A stretch of DNA of 55,171 nt from Coriobacteriia bacterium (GTDB lineage Bacteria; Actinomycetota; Coriobacteriia; Anaerosomatales; JAAXUF01), in NCBI GenBank assembly GCA_031292615.1, contig JARLGT010000010.1, positions 1 to 55,171 of the forward strand, given 5' to 3'. The notes under the pieces are model-generated. The model worked only from the letters and a program-made list of their open reading frames with translations. It was not told the DNA's origin and did no database searches. A program made the position numbers and the translations under genes. Of the stretch, positions 34,133-43,300 are shown piece by piece; the stretch's first letter is position 1; every line of letters starts with the position of its first letter.

Positions 34133-35530
34133 ATGGCGCAGGACGACAACAGCGCGCCGATCCAGCCGCACTTGGGCGTGCCCATTGGCAGGGACGCGTC
34201 TCTCGATGCATGGACGGTCATTGCCAACGACTGCTGCCCGGTCGATCCGAGTCTCTACGTAGAGTACGACGTCAAACGAGGCCTTCGCGACCAGACCGGC
34301 CGAGGAGTTATGGCCGGACTCACGCGCATCGGCGACGTGGTCGGCACCCGCGTCGAGGGCGACCAGTTGGTTCCCGCCCCCGGCCAGCTGCTGTACCGGG
34401 GGATCGAGATCACCGACCTCGTCAGGGGTTTCGTGGCTGAAGGCCAGCCCGGGTTCGAAGAGACGGCCTACCTGCTGCTCTTCGGCAAGCTTCCGAACAT
34501 CTCGCAGCTCGAGGAGTTCGACGCGTACCTCTCGGACATGCGCAAGATGCCCCGGTCGTTCATCCACGACGGCATCCTTCGCATGCCGAGCCGCGACGCG
34601 ATGAACGCGATGATGCGCGGCGTGCTAGGCCTGTACACGCTCGACCTGCAGGCCGACGACACGTCCACGCGCAATGTCCTGCGCCAGAGCCTGCACCTCA
34701 TCGCGAAGTTCCCGATGCTCGCCGTCTACGCGTACCAAGCCTATCTCGACAAGTTTCACGACAAGAGTCTGGTCATCCACCGCCCCGAGCCTTCGTACTC
34801 CACCGCCGAGAACTTCCTGCACATGCTTCGTCCCGACAGCAAGTTCACTCAGCTCGAGGCACTCGTGCTCGACATGACGCTCGTACTCCACGCTGAGCAC
34901 GGCGGCGGCAACAACTCCACGTTCACCACCCACGTCGTCTCCTCCACCGGCACCGACACCTACTCGGCAATCGCCGCTTCGCTCGGCTCGCTGAAGGGTC
35001 CGCGGCACGGCGGAGCAAACCTCAAAGTAGTGGGGATGTTCGACGATCTTCGGGCTACCATCACCGACTGGAAAGACGACGAGCAGATCGCCGACTACCT
35101 GCATCGAGTGCTGAACAAGGAAGCGTTCGACCACACCGGCCTTGTCTACGGAATGGGCCACCCGGTTTACTCGGTCTCGGACCCTCGCGCGGTAATCCTG
35201 CGCGGCTACGCCGAGAAGCTTGCCGCCGAGAAGGGCTACTCCGAGGAGTTCGAGCTGCACACGCGGGTAGAGCGGCTCGCGCCGCTGATCGTCTCGGCGC
35301 AGCGTCGGCTCTACAAGGGTGTCAGCGCCAACGTCGACTTCTACTCCGGCTTCGTCTACCGCATGCTCGACATCCCCTCCGAGCTGTTCACGCCGCTGTT
35401 CGCTATCTCCCGCGTGGTGGGCTGGAGCGCACACCGGCTCGAGGAGCTCGCCAACGGCGGCAAGATCATTCGCCCGGCGTACAAGAGCGTCTCTGCGCTG
35501 CAGGACTACGTGCCGCTGAAGGATCGCTAG
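34133..35530 (+). CDS. gltA: Citrate synthase
   Basis: A 465-residue citrate synthase (oxaloacetate + acetyl-CoA to citrate + CoA). Active-site elements are LHAEHGGGNNSTFTTHV (first His), GPRHGGAN, GMGHPVYSVSDPRA (second His) and NVDFYSGFVY (catalytic Asp). The sequence type resembles those of clostridia and other anaerobes, with a long N-terminal extension. The ATG at 34133 is marked by GAGAGGAAG; the frame is open back to 33875 but overlaps the peptidase gene. The only TCA-cycle gene in the window; acetyl-CoA supply links it to ornithine degradation. Confidence 0.96.
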   Translation: MAQDDNSAPIQPHLGVPIGRDASLDAWTVIANDCCPVDPSLYVEYDVKRGLRDQTGRGVMAGLTRIGDVVGTRVEGDQLVPAPGQLLYRGIEITDLVRGFVAEGQPGFEETAYLLLFGKLPNISQLEEFDAYLSDMRKMPRSFIHDGILRMPSRDAMNAMMRGVLGLYTLDLQADDTSTRNVLRQSLHLIAKFPMLAVYAYQAYLDKFHDKSLVIHRPEPSYSTAENFLHMLRPDSKFTQLEALVLDMTLVLHAEHGGGNNSTFTTHVVSSTGTDTYSAIAASLGSLKGPRHGGANLKVVGMFDDLRATITDWKDDEQIADYLHRVLNKEAFDHTGLVYGMGHPVYSVSDPRAVILRGYAEKLAAEKGYSEEFELHTRVERLAPLIVSAQRRLYKGVSANVDFYSGFVYRMLDIPSELFTPLFAISRVVGWSAHRLEELANGGKIIRPAYKSVSALQDYVPLKDR

Positions 35531-35567
35531 CGCGCGCGACCCGCACCGCTCGAATCCGCCAACGCAC

Positions 35568-35604
35568 AGCAGCCCCGGCGCCTACTCGGCGAACGGGGCT
35601 GCTT
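35568..35604 (+). terminator. Terminator of citrate synthase gene
   Basis: AGCAGCCCCG (35568-35577) pairs perfectly with CGGGGCTGCT (35594-35603); inner GGCGCC/GGCG strengthens it. It lies 37 nt after the gltA stop with only a TT after the stem. Confidence 0.7.
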
Positions 35605-35779
35605 CAGAAAGCGCTGGTCAAACGATCGTTGCCGACCGGGGACTTGTCATCGGAGGCCGTTTCCGCTCAGCGGATATCGTTCGCTGGGGGCCGCACCGGA
35701 CTCGTAAAATCGCGCACGAACGGGAACAGGACTCGAGAACGACTCTTCCGCCCTAACGTAGCGATCAGGAGGGTTTGCA

Positions 35780-36907
35780 GTGCGCAATCGCGTGCGCGCG
35801 CTAGTTGTGTTCGGTACACGCCCCGAAGCGATCAAACTCGCGCCCGTCATCGAGCGCCTTCGAGAGCGCCACGAGCAGTTCGAGACGCTGGTCGCGGTGA
35901 CGGCTCAGCACCGCGAAATGCTTGATCAAGTGCTCGGCGTGTTCGGGATTGCGCCCGACTTCGACCTCGACATCATGACGGTCGGGCAATCGCTCACCGA
36001 CATCAACGTAAGGGCCCTCGGAGGGCTGTCGCCGCTGGTGGCGCGGGTACGACCAGACATCATGATCGTGCAAGGTGATACCACGACGACGTTTGCCGCG
36101 GCGCTCTCAGCGTTCTACCACCACGTGCCAGTTGGACACGTCGAGGCCGGGCTGCGAACCCAAGACCTGGAACAGCCGTATCCCGAGGAGGCCAACCGGC
36201 GCCTCACCACACAGATCGCGAAGTGGCACTTTGCGCCGACCAGCGTCGCAGAGGCGAATCTCCTGCGGGAGGGCGTCGAGCCGCAGAGCATCACTGTCAC
36301 CGGCAACACCGTGGTAGACGCGCTCATCCAGACTGCGCAGAGGCCGTACGACTTCGGCCCCGGCAAGATCTCCGACGTACTCGCCAGCGGTCGGCGTATC
36401 GTGCTGGTCACCGCACATCGACGCGAGAACTGGGGAGCGCCGATGGAGTCGATCTGCTCGGCCGTCGGACGTTTGGCCGACAGATTCGACGACGTCGAGA
36501 TCCTCTTCGCCACACACGGCAACCCCGCATGCGCGGACATCGCAAGCGAAGCGCTCGGCGGGCAAGAGCGTGTACACCTCATCGGGCCACAGGAATACCT
36601 GCCGTTCGTGAAGTTGATGCAGGCGTCGACACTCGTGCTGACGGACTCCGGGGGCATGCAAGAGGAAGCGCCGACTCTGGGCAAGCCAGCGCTCGTCATG
36701 CGCGACATCACCGAGCGGCCCGAGGCCGTGCAGGCGGGGGTCGTTAAGCTCGTCGGCACGGACGCCGACAACATCGTGGCCGAGGCATCGGTGCTGTTGA
36801 GCGATGCAGGCGCCTACGACGCGATGGCGAAGCGGGCCAACCCCTTCGGCGACGGCCATGCCGCCGAGAGGATCGTCGAGGTGCTCACGGCATCGGCTGG
36901 CGCCTAG
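35780..36907 (+). CDS. wecB: UDP-N-acetylglucosamine 2-epimerase (non-hydrolysing)
   Basis: A 375-residue enzyme interconverting UDP-GlcNAc and UDP-ManNAc, the entry to ManNAc-containing surface polymers. Motifs are VFGTRPEAIKLAP, QGDTTTTFA, GHVEAGLRT, YPEEANRR and DSGGMQEEAP. GTG start with AGGAGGG 6 nt upstream. It is convergent (11-nt gap) with the GT2/TIG cluster, so may supply a sugar to that glycosyltransferase. Confidence 0.96.
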   Translation: MRNRVRALVVFGTRPEAIKLAPVIERLRERHEQFETLVAVTAQHREMLDQVLGVFGIAPDFDLDIMTVGQSLTDINVRALGGLSPLVARVRPDIMIVQGDTTTTFAAALSAFYHHVPVGHVEAGLRTQDLEQPYPEEANRRLTTQIAKWHFAPTSVAEANLLREGVEPQSITVTGNTVVDALIQTAQRPYDFGPGKISDVLASGRRIVLVTAHRRENWGAPMESICSAVGRLADRFDDVEILFATHGNPACADIASEALGGQERVHLIGPQEYLPFVKLMQASTLVLTDSGGMQEEAPTLGKPALVMRDITERPEAVQAGVVKLVGTDADNIVAEASVLLSDAGAYDAMAKRANPFGDGHAAERIVEVLTASAGA

Positions 36908-36918
36908 ACCGCGCGTCG

Positions 36919-37698
36919 CTAGTTGACGGTGACCGTGCGCGGCAGGTTCTTCAGCGGCACGCTGTGGGCCGCATCGAGGAAGCGCGCGCGTACCTGATAG
37001 GTGCCTTTCGGCAACTTCAGCCTCGCCGAGAACAACGTGTGCCGACCGTCAGTGCGGCTGGCAAGCGTCGCCTTGACGGTGCGGTAGGGCTTGAAGAGCC
37101 GGCCCGACTTGCGCATGACAAGAAAGCTGACGGGCACGTTGAACTCGTCGAACTGCCCAATCAGCGTGCTGGACACCTTGAAGGACCTCGTCTTCTTCGC
37201 TCTGCTCGGCGCCACCATCTTCGACAGCGTGTACTCGATTGGCGGAGCCAAGGACGTGTCGATGGTGAACGTGCCGGGCGTGCTGCGGCCAAACACACCC
37301 AGATAGTACGTACCTGACTTGGGCGCCAGCAGATGCGTCACTCGGCTCGTCGGCGAGATCCACGCCGAGCCGAGCCACGCGACGTCGGTGCGAAACGATG
37401 CCCACGCCAGCACGTCGGGGTCCGTGATCGCCGGTGACACTGTATACGTCGCCGCGATGGTCTGGCCCGCCGTCAGGTTGACCGAGTACACGAACAGGTA
37501 ATCTGCCGAGGAGGAGGGCGCCTGTGTCAGCGTCCCCGGCGTGCTCGTTCCGATCGTGAGAGGAACCGCGTGGCTCTCGCTGTCGCCGGAAGCTGCGAGA
37601 GCGGCGGGCGGGAGTATGACCGCCGCGACGATCGAGATCGCGACAATCGCGATACCAACAACGCGCGAGCTGCGCTGGCTCGAGCTCATCAGACTCAT
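36919..37698 (-). CDS. Secreted protein with PPC-like domain and Ig-like C-terminal module
   Basis: About 259 residues. Signal peptide (VVGIAIVAISIVAAVILPPAALAA), then a domain resembling bacterial pre-peptidase C-terminal folds (ADYLFVYSVNLTAGQTIAATY, SGTYYLGVFG), then a C-terminal Ig-like module (KTRSFKVSSTLIGQF, LPKGTYQVRARF). It is the last gene of the minus-strand glycan cluster, 58 nt after the glycosyltransferase. The ATG at 37698 has AGAGAGG just upstream; the ATG at 37689 has better spacing and is a good alternative. It probably binds the surface or a polymer; no catalytic motif seen. Confidence 0.75.
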   Translation of the reverse strand: MSLMSSSQRSSRVVGIAIVAISIVAAVILPPAALAASGDSESHAVPLTIGTSTPGTLTQAPSSSADYLFVYSVNLTAGQTIAATYTVSPAITDPDVLAWASFRTDVAWLGSAWISPTSRVTHLLAPKSGTYYLGVFGRSTPGTFTIDTSLAPPIEYTLSKMVAPSRAKKTRSFKVSSTLIGQFDEFNVPVSFLVMRKSGRLFKPYRTVKATLASRTDGRHTLFSARLKLPKGTYQVRARFLDAAHSVPLKNLPRTVTVN

Positions 37699-37756
37699 CC
37701 TCTCTCTGGCGATAGGAACGGCGCGCGCTTCACGTTCAAGCGACCGCACTGCGGCC

Positions 37757-39607
37757 CTAGTACGGGACCGGGACAATGTAGATGACGCCACTGTGCTGCT
37801 TGGACAGCATCACCATCACCCTCACCGACTCGCCCGAACCCAAGTGCACCGAGCATGAGCCCCTCAAGTAACCTGACTTGGCGGCCGTGAACGCGTAGGT
37901 GCCTGGCCTGCTCACGGTGATCAAGAACGTGCCGTGCGAGTTGGAGGTCGCGTGATAGTGAAGCTTGCCCCGGCTCAGGGTGAGCGCCGCGCTTTTGATG
38001 GGGTTGCCGTTGGTCGCAGACACAACGGTGCCGGTGAGGGAGGCGCGCCCAGCGGCTTCCGCGCTCTCGACCACGCTCATGACTGCGACCGTGGACGCGT
38101 CAGGTGCTTGGATCGGGCTCAGCATGTGGGCGCGGACCTCAGGTGAGGCGACCGCCCCGACCAACGGCGTCAGCCACAACCCGGCCAGCACCAGGGTGGC
38201 GACCAGCACCGCGCCGGAGCGCATCCCGTCCACGCCGAGGTAACCCGCCAGGCCGCGTCGAGCGTCTCGGCCATGGACTGTCTTGGTCTTGGCCCAAGAC
38301 GCCGGGAGCAGCGCAGCAAAGAGCACGACGACCCAGTGGAAGCCGAACAAGAGGAGGTAGGCCAAGAGCGAGAACAGGCCCACCTTGTGGCCCCGCGAAC
38401 GCGTGACGAAGAACAGCATCACTCCCGTAGCGAGGATGCTCGCGAGCCAGAAGATCGGCGACAGGTAGGCGAATGGCGGCAGCAGCCCTGGCGCCATGGC
38501 CGCCGCATAGCCGAGGCACAACAGCGCGAGCGAGAGCGCAATACCCAGCGGCGAGTACAGGTAGATCGCCTCGAGCAACGGCAGCCCGCTCGCGCTTCTC
38601 GGCGAGAGGGCGAGCGAGACATGCCCGCGGATCCAACGCCTGCGTTGGTTGATCAGCGCCCCCCATGTAGCTGGCTTCTCGTCAAAGACCACCGCCGAGC
38701 CCAGGTAGCCCACCTTGATTCCAGCGCGAGCAAGACGAAGATGCAGCTCGAAGTCCTCGACGAGATGGCGCGACCAGCCTCCGAACTCGCGGATCAGCGG
38801 AGTGCGGATGGCGAAACCCGTGCCGCCGATCGAACTGGTACGGCCGATCGCGGCGCGACCGGCGTTGAAGACATCGGAGTAAACCTGGAACTCGACGTCC
38901 TGCAGATGTGGCAGGATGCCCGCTTCGACGTTGGAGGCTCGGATGGCCGTCTGTACGGCCTGGGTCTCGGGATCGAAGAACGCCTCGGCAATACTCTTGA
39001 GGAAGCTCGGCTCCACGACGTTGTCGGCGTCAAGCTGCACGATTGCATCGCCGGTGGCCTGCGGGAGTGCGAAGTTGAGTGCGTCGGCCTTGACGCCGCG
39101 CTCGAATGTCGCCTCCAGGACTTCAATGCGTGCGTCCCCGGCGGCCGCTCGGCGAGCGACGGCGGCCGTGTCGTCTGTGCAGTTGTTCGCGATGATGAGG
39201 GCTTGGAAATCTGCGTGAGTCTGGGCGATGAGTTGCGAAACCATGCCTCCGATTACCGACGCCTCGTTGCGCGCCGGGACGAGCACAGTCAGGCGGACCG
39301 GCGCCCCGCTGAAGATGGTTGGCAAACCAGTGGGTGTGGAGGGCGGAGCGCTCTGTGCCGTCGCGTTCACGCGACGCTCGCTGCGGCTCTTGACCGCAGC
39401 AGCGAGCCACAACGTCGGCCACACCGCGCCGAGCCCAACGAGGAGCCCGCCGCCAATCAGCGACAGCGCCGTCGTCCAGTCCAGAACCAAGACGGTCACG
39501 GCCACCAGAACGAGGAAGCACAGCGCCACCGCCACTGAGACGAACGAGCGAGCGTTGCGGCTTCCCGAATCCGGAGTCACTTGGGTTCGCGTCAATTGTA
39601 TGGGCAT
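37757..39607 (-). CDS. Processive family 2 glycosyltransferase with extracytoplasmic regulatory-like beta domain
   Basis: A 616-residue membrane glycosyltransferase. Two N-terminal membrane helices (about 20-75), a GT2 catalytic domain (about 100-320) with VPARNEASVIGG, QLDADN (metal-binding DxD), EDFELHLRL and QRRRW, then several membrane helices (about 345-490). The DxD/ED/QxxRW set is that of cellulose, hyaluronan and PNAG synthases that extrude polymer. An unusual carboxypeptidase-regulatory-like domain (about 530-605, LTGTVVSATNGNPIKSAALT) follows, probably outside the cell. The ATG at 39607 (GAGG 6 nt upstream) is 8 nt after the preceding gene's stop. Confidence 0.9.
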   Translation of the reverse strand: MPIQLTRTQVTPDSGSRNARSFVSVAVALCFLVLVAVTVLVLDWTTALSLIGGGLLVGLGAVWPTLWLAAAVKSRSERRVNATAQSAPPSTPTGLPTIFSGAPVRLTVLVPARNEASVIGGMVSQLIAQTHADFQALIIANNCTDDTAAVARRAAAGDARIEVLEATFERGVKADALNFALPQATGDAIVQLDADNVVEPSFLKSIAEAFFDPETQAVQTAIRASNVEAGILPHLQDVEFQVYSDVFNAGRAAIGRTSSIGGTGFAIRTPLIREFGGWSRHLVEDFELHLRLARAGIKVGYLGSAVVFDEKPATWGALINQRRRWIRGHVSLALSPRSASGLPLLEAIYLYSPLGIALSLALLCLGYAAAMAPGLLPPFAYLSPIFWLASILATGVMLFFVTRSRGHKVGLFSLLAYLLLFGFHWVVVLFAALLPASWAKTKTVHGRDARRGLAGYLGVDGMRSGAVLVATLVLAGLWLTPLVGAVASPEVRAHMLSPIQAPDASTVAVMSVVESAEAAGRASLTGTVVSATNGNPIKSAALTLSRGKLHYHATSNSHGTFLITVSRPGTYAFTAAKSGYLRGSCSVHLGSGESVRVMVMLSKQHSGVIYIVPVPY

Positions 39608-39615
39608 TGATGACC

Positions 39616-40341
39616 TCACCTGAGCCTGTCGACGATGAAGACCGCGCCGCCGCCTGACGGCAGGAGAACGATGTAGGCCTTGTAGCTCTGCTGATTCGTG
39701 ATCTCGCTTCGCACACCGGGATTGGTCGACGCGATGAGCGTCAATCCCGCGAGTTCCTTGCTGTGATCGGCGGCGCCAGACGCGGGCGCACCCATCGGCT
39801 GACCCGTCGCCGCGTCAATGGCGCCGGAAAGACTCGCCGAAGTGACACGCGCTACGAGCATGCCGGCCGCTTTGTCCTGCCAGCCGATCGGCGTGATCGC
39901 CGCAGCGTACGTTTGTGGGGCACCGAAGTTCTTCACTGCCAAGAACGTGACCGCCGACGGGGCTGACACGTGGTCCTTGAGTTCTGGGCCGCTCGGCTTG
40001 GGCTTGACGGGCGCGACCGGCACGGCAGGATTGGCCACATGTATCGTTCGCGATCCCGACGAACCCTTCGGCCCGCCCGAGGAGGACCCGGGCGCGGGTT
40101 GCCCGACACCAGTGGCTGATTCGACTGCCGGCGTCGTTGGTCCACCCGGAGAGCCGGTTGAGGATTGCGACGCACTTGCGGGGACGGGCGCCGGCGCGCT
40201 CTGCGTGGCGGCTGCGGAGCCTGGGCCGGCCGTGCTCGGGGAGTGAGGCGAACTCACTCCCACGAGCACGACTGCCAGAGCGATAGCAGCGGCTACGGCT
40301 GCGATGCCGACGAGCGTCCAGATGAGACGCTTGCCTTTCAC
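39616..40341 (-). CDS. Single-pass membrane protein of the glycan cluster
   Basis: A 241-residue protein. A short basic N terminus, one membrane helix (LIWTLVGIAAVAAAIALAVVLVG), a long Ser/Pro/Gly/Ala-rich linker (about 45-120) and a C-terminal beta-rich domain (HVSAPSAVTFLAVKNF, GGGAVFIVDRL). The GTG start overlaps the stop of the TIG-protein gene (GTGA), implying translational coupling. I do not recognise the C-terminal domain. The layout suits a linker or copolymerase-like partner between membrane synthase and surface protein, which is inference. Confidence 0.75.
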   Translation of the reverse strand: MKGKRLIWTLVGIAAVAAAIALAVVLVGVSSPHSPSTAGPGSAAATQSAPAPVPASASQSSTGSPGGPTTPAVESATGVGQPAPGSSSGGPKGSSGSRTIHVANPAVPVAPVKPKPSGPELKDHVSAPSAVTFLAVKNFGAPQTYAAAITPIGWQDKAAGMLVARVTSASLSGAIDAATGQPMGAPASGAADHSKELAGLTLIASTNPGVRSEITNQQSYKAYIVLLPSGGGAVFIVDRLR

Positions 40342-43300
40342 GGCGTCACGCTCATGTACCAGCCGTTGGAGGACACGCCGCTCTTCCATACGCCGACATA
40401 GCCTGTCGTTGCACCCACGGGAACTTGCGCCGTGATCGAGGTATCAGACCAGTTGGTGATAGTGGCAGTGACCCCAGCGACGGTGACCGAGTCGCCCGCG
40501 CCTTGGCTGGCGCCGAAACCGGTGCCGGTCACCGTGATCGTGCTGCCGATCGACGCCGAGCCGGGATCGACATTCGTGATGACCGCCGGGGTTATCGACA
40601 GGAAGTAGATGCCGTTAGAGCAGAAGCCGTTCGTCCACACACCCACGTAGCCGGCAGTTGCCGAGGCGGGTACCGTCGCGACGATGGCCGTGTCAGACCA
40701 GCTCACGACTGCCGCTGTAACGCCTCCGAACGTTACGATGTTGCTGCCCTGCGTGGCACCGAAGCCAGCACCCGTGATGGTGACCTCGCTACTCGGGGCA
40801 CCCCACCAGTTCGACAAGGCGTCGATGCGCGCTACAGGCTGCAGCCACACGCCGTTGGAGCAGATTCCGCCATCGTTCCATACGCCGACGTACCCGGCGG
40901 TAGCGTCAGCAGGCACCACGAAGGTGACCGACGTGTCGGACCAGCTCTGCACTGCGCAGGTCTCGCCCGCGAGAGTGACCTTGCCGTTGCCTTGGCTCGC
41001 GCCGAACCCGCTGCCGGTGACGACCACAGTCGTCCCGACCGGAGCGATGCTCGTGGACAGTCCGGTGATTGCTGGGACCGTGCCCGGCGTGAAGAAGATG
41101 CCGTTGGAGCACACTCCGTGCTGCCACACACCCACGTAACCAGCCGGGGCGCCAGGCGGCACGGCAACGGTAATCGTGGTGTCAGACCACGTTAGAGCGG
41201 TCGTAGTAACCCCACCGAAGGTGACGACGCCCGAACCCTCACTTGCTCCGAAGCCGGAGCCGGAAATCGTCACAGTGGATCCAACGGGACCTGAGTCGGG
41301 TGAAATCGAGGTGACCACAGGCGTGTCGAACGGGATGAAGTACAGACCGTTGGAGCACACGCCGTCTCGCCAAACGCCCACATAACCCTCGAGCGCTCCA
41401 TCGGGCACGACGACTGTGATCTGAGTATCGGACCACGTGAGCGCGGTAGTGGTAAAGCCGCCGAAGGTCACGACGTTGGCGCCCTCGGTACTCCCGAAAT
41501 TGGTGCCGGTGATCGTGATGATCGTGCCGGGTGCGCCGTTATACGTCGAGAGCGATGTGACACTCGGAATCGGACTGACGTCGAACGTCGCGCTGATCGT
41601 GTGCCCTGCGGTGACGCCGGTGAACTTGTAGGCGCTCAGCACACCTTGGCTCACTCCGTCGACTTGGACGTCGACGAGGTGGTGCCCCACGTCAGCCGCG
41701 ATGGTGAACGTCGCGCTGTCCGAGCCGTAATCGACAGTCTGCGTCGTGCTCGGCGAGATTGAGCCGCCGGCGCCGGCGCTCGGGACGATGTCGAAGGTGT
41801 CGATGGCGAAGCTCGCGCTGATCGTGTGACCGGAACCGACGTTGGTGAACTGGTAGCTGGTGATCGGGCCCTGGCTCACCCCGTCGACCAGAACGTCGGC
41901 GATGTGATGATTAGCGTCCGGCGTGATCGTGAACGTCGCGCTGTCCGAGCCGTAGTCGACAGTCTGCGTCGTGCTCGGCGAGATCGAGCCGCCGGCGCCG
42001 GCGCTCGGGACGATGTCGAAGGTGTCGATGGCGAAGATGGCCGAGATCGTGTGCGGCGCAGTGACATTCGTGAACTGGTAGCTGGTGATCGGTCCTTGGC
42101 TGATGCCATCGACCACCACGTCAAGGATCTGGCTGCCCACGCCCGGGGTTATCGTAAACGTCGGACTGTCCGATCCGTACACGACAGTCTGGGTCGTGTC
42201 AGGCGTGATCGAGCCGTTGCCCAGAGTGCTCGGGACGATATCGTTGGTGATTGGCGCTTGGACGACAACCGAGTCCGTCACGGTCTGTGGCGTGCTCGCC
42301 TCGTGGTTGATCGTGACGGTCGGCGAGTAGGTACCGGGGTCGCTGTAGGGCACGTCCCCGCTCACGGTGAACGTGCCGTCGGCGAAGTCAATCACGCCGT
42401 CGCTCGTGCCGAAGCTGCCGCCCCAGTCGATAGTCGCAGCGTAGTGCGTGCCGTCGTTGGCCTCGGGCCCGGCCGGGTCGGTGAACGTGGCGAGCACCTG
42501 AGTGCCAAGAGGGGTTCCAAAGGGCGTCGTGAGCGGCGCCACCCCGGTGGCGACGACGGAGGGGTCCGAAACCGCGACGATAGCGGTACTCACGCCGGTC
42601 AGCGTGCTGCCCCCGACGTCGGCGACGTCGTAGGTCGCCGTGTAGGTGCCCTCCTCGGAATACGTGTGTGAGCCACTGACCGTGTATGTGTTGCTGCTCA
42701 CATAGACGGCGGGCACGCTCGTGTCGGTGCTGCCGTCACCCCAGTGGATCGTGCAAGTGAAGTCACCATGATGGTCGCCACCGCCGATGTAGCTGTCTAG
42801 GAACTTGCCCACCTGGATCGTTCCAGTCGAGGACGCCTCAACGGTGTGATACGTGTTGACGGCACTGTAGTACGACAGACCCGCGTCGTTGACGGTCACC
42901 GTGCTCGCCGCGCTGGCGACCGGCGTCCCGTTGTTCAGGTACAGCGTCTCGGAGTAGGGCACCTGGCCTACGGTCGGGAAGACGACCGAGCCCGATGTGC
43001 TATTCGGATACATGTAGTTGTTCGGGCCCGACGTGTAGAGCGTGTACCACGCCGAGGTGCTGCCGTTGCTGACCAGCAGGCGGTACCAGCCGGTAGTCGG
43101 GAATATCGCTCCGGTGTAGATGCTGCCGGGGAAGAAGGGGCTTGAACCTGTGTAGGTCTGGCCTTCGGTCGTGGAGAAGGGGCCGGCGTTCATCAGGTAG
43201 GTCGTCCCGTCGGCAACAGTGAGCGAGCTCGTGCCGACCGAACTGGCGGTTCCGGGAGACGGGTCGGTGACCGCGACGGTCACAGCTTGGTACTGCTGCG

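Noticed and set aside
41704-42036. CRISPR-like direct repeats
   Set aside because: Two long coding repeats at a 225-nt period inside an open frame; no spacer/repeat structure and no cas genes.
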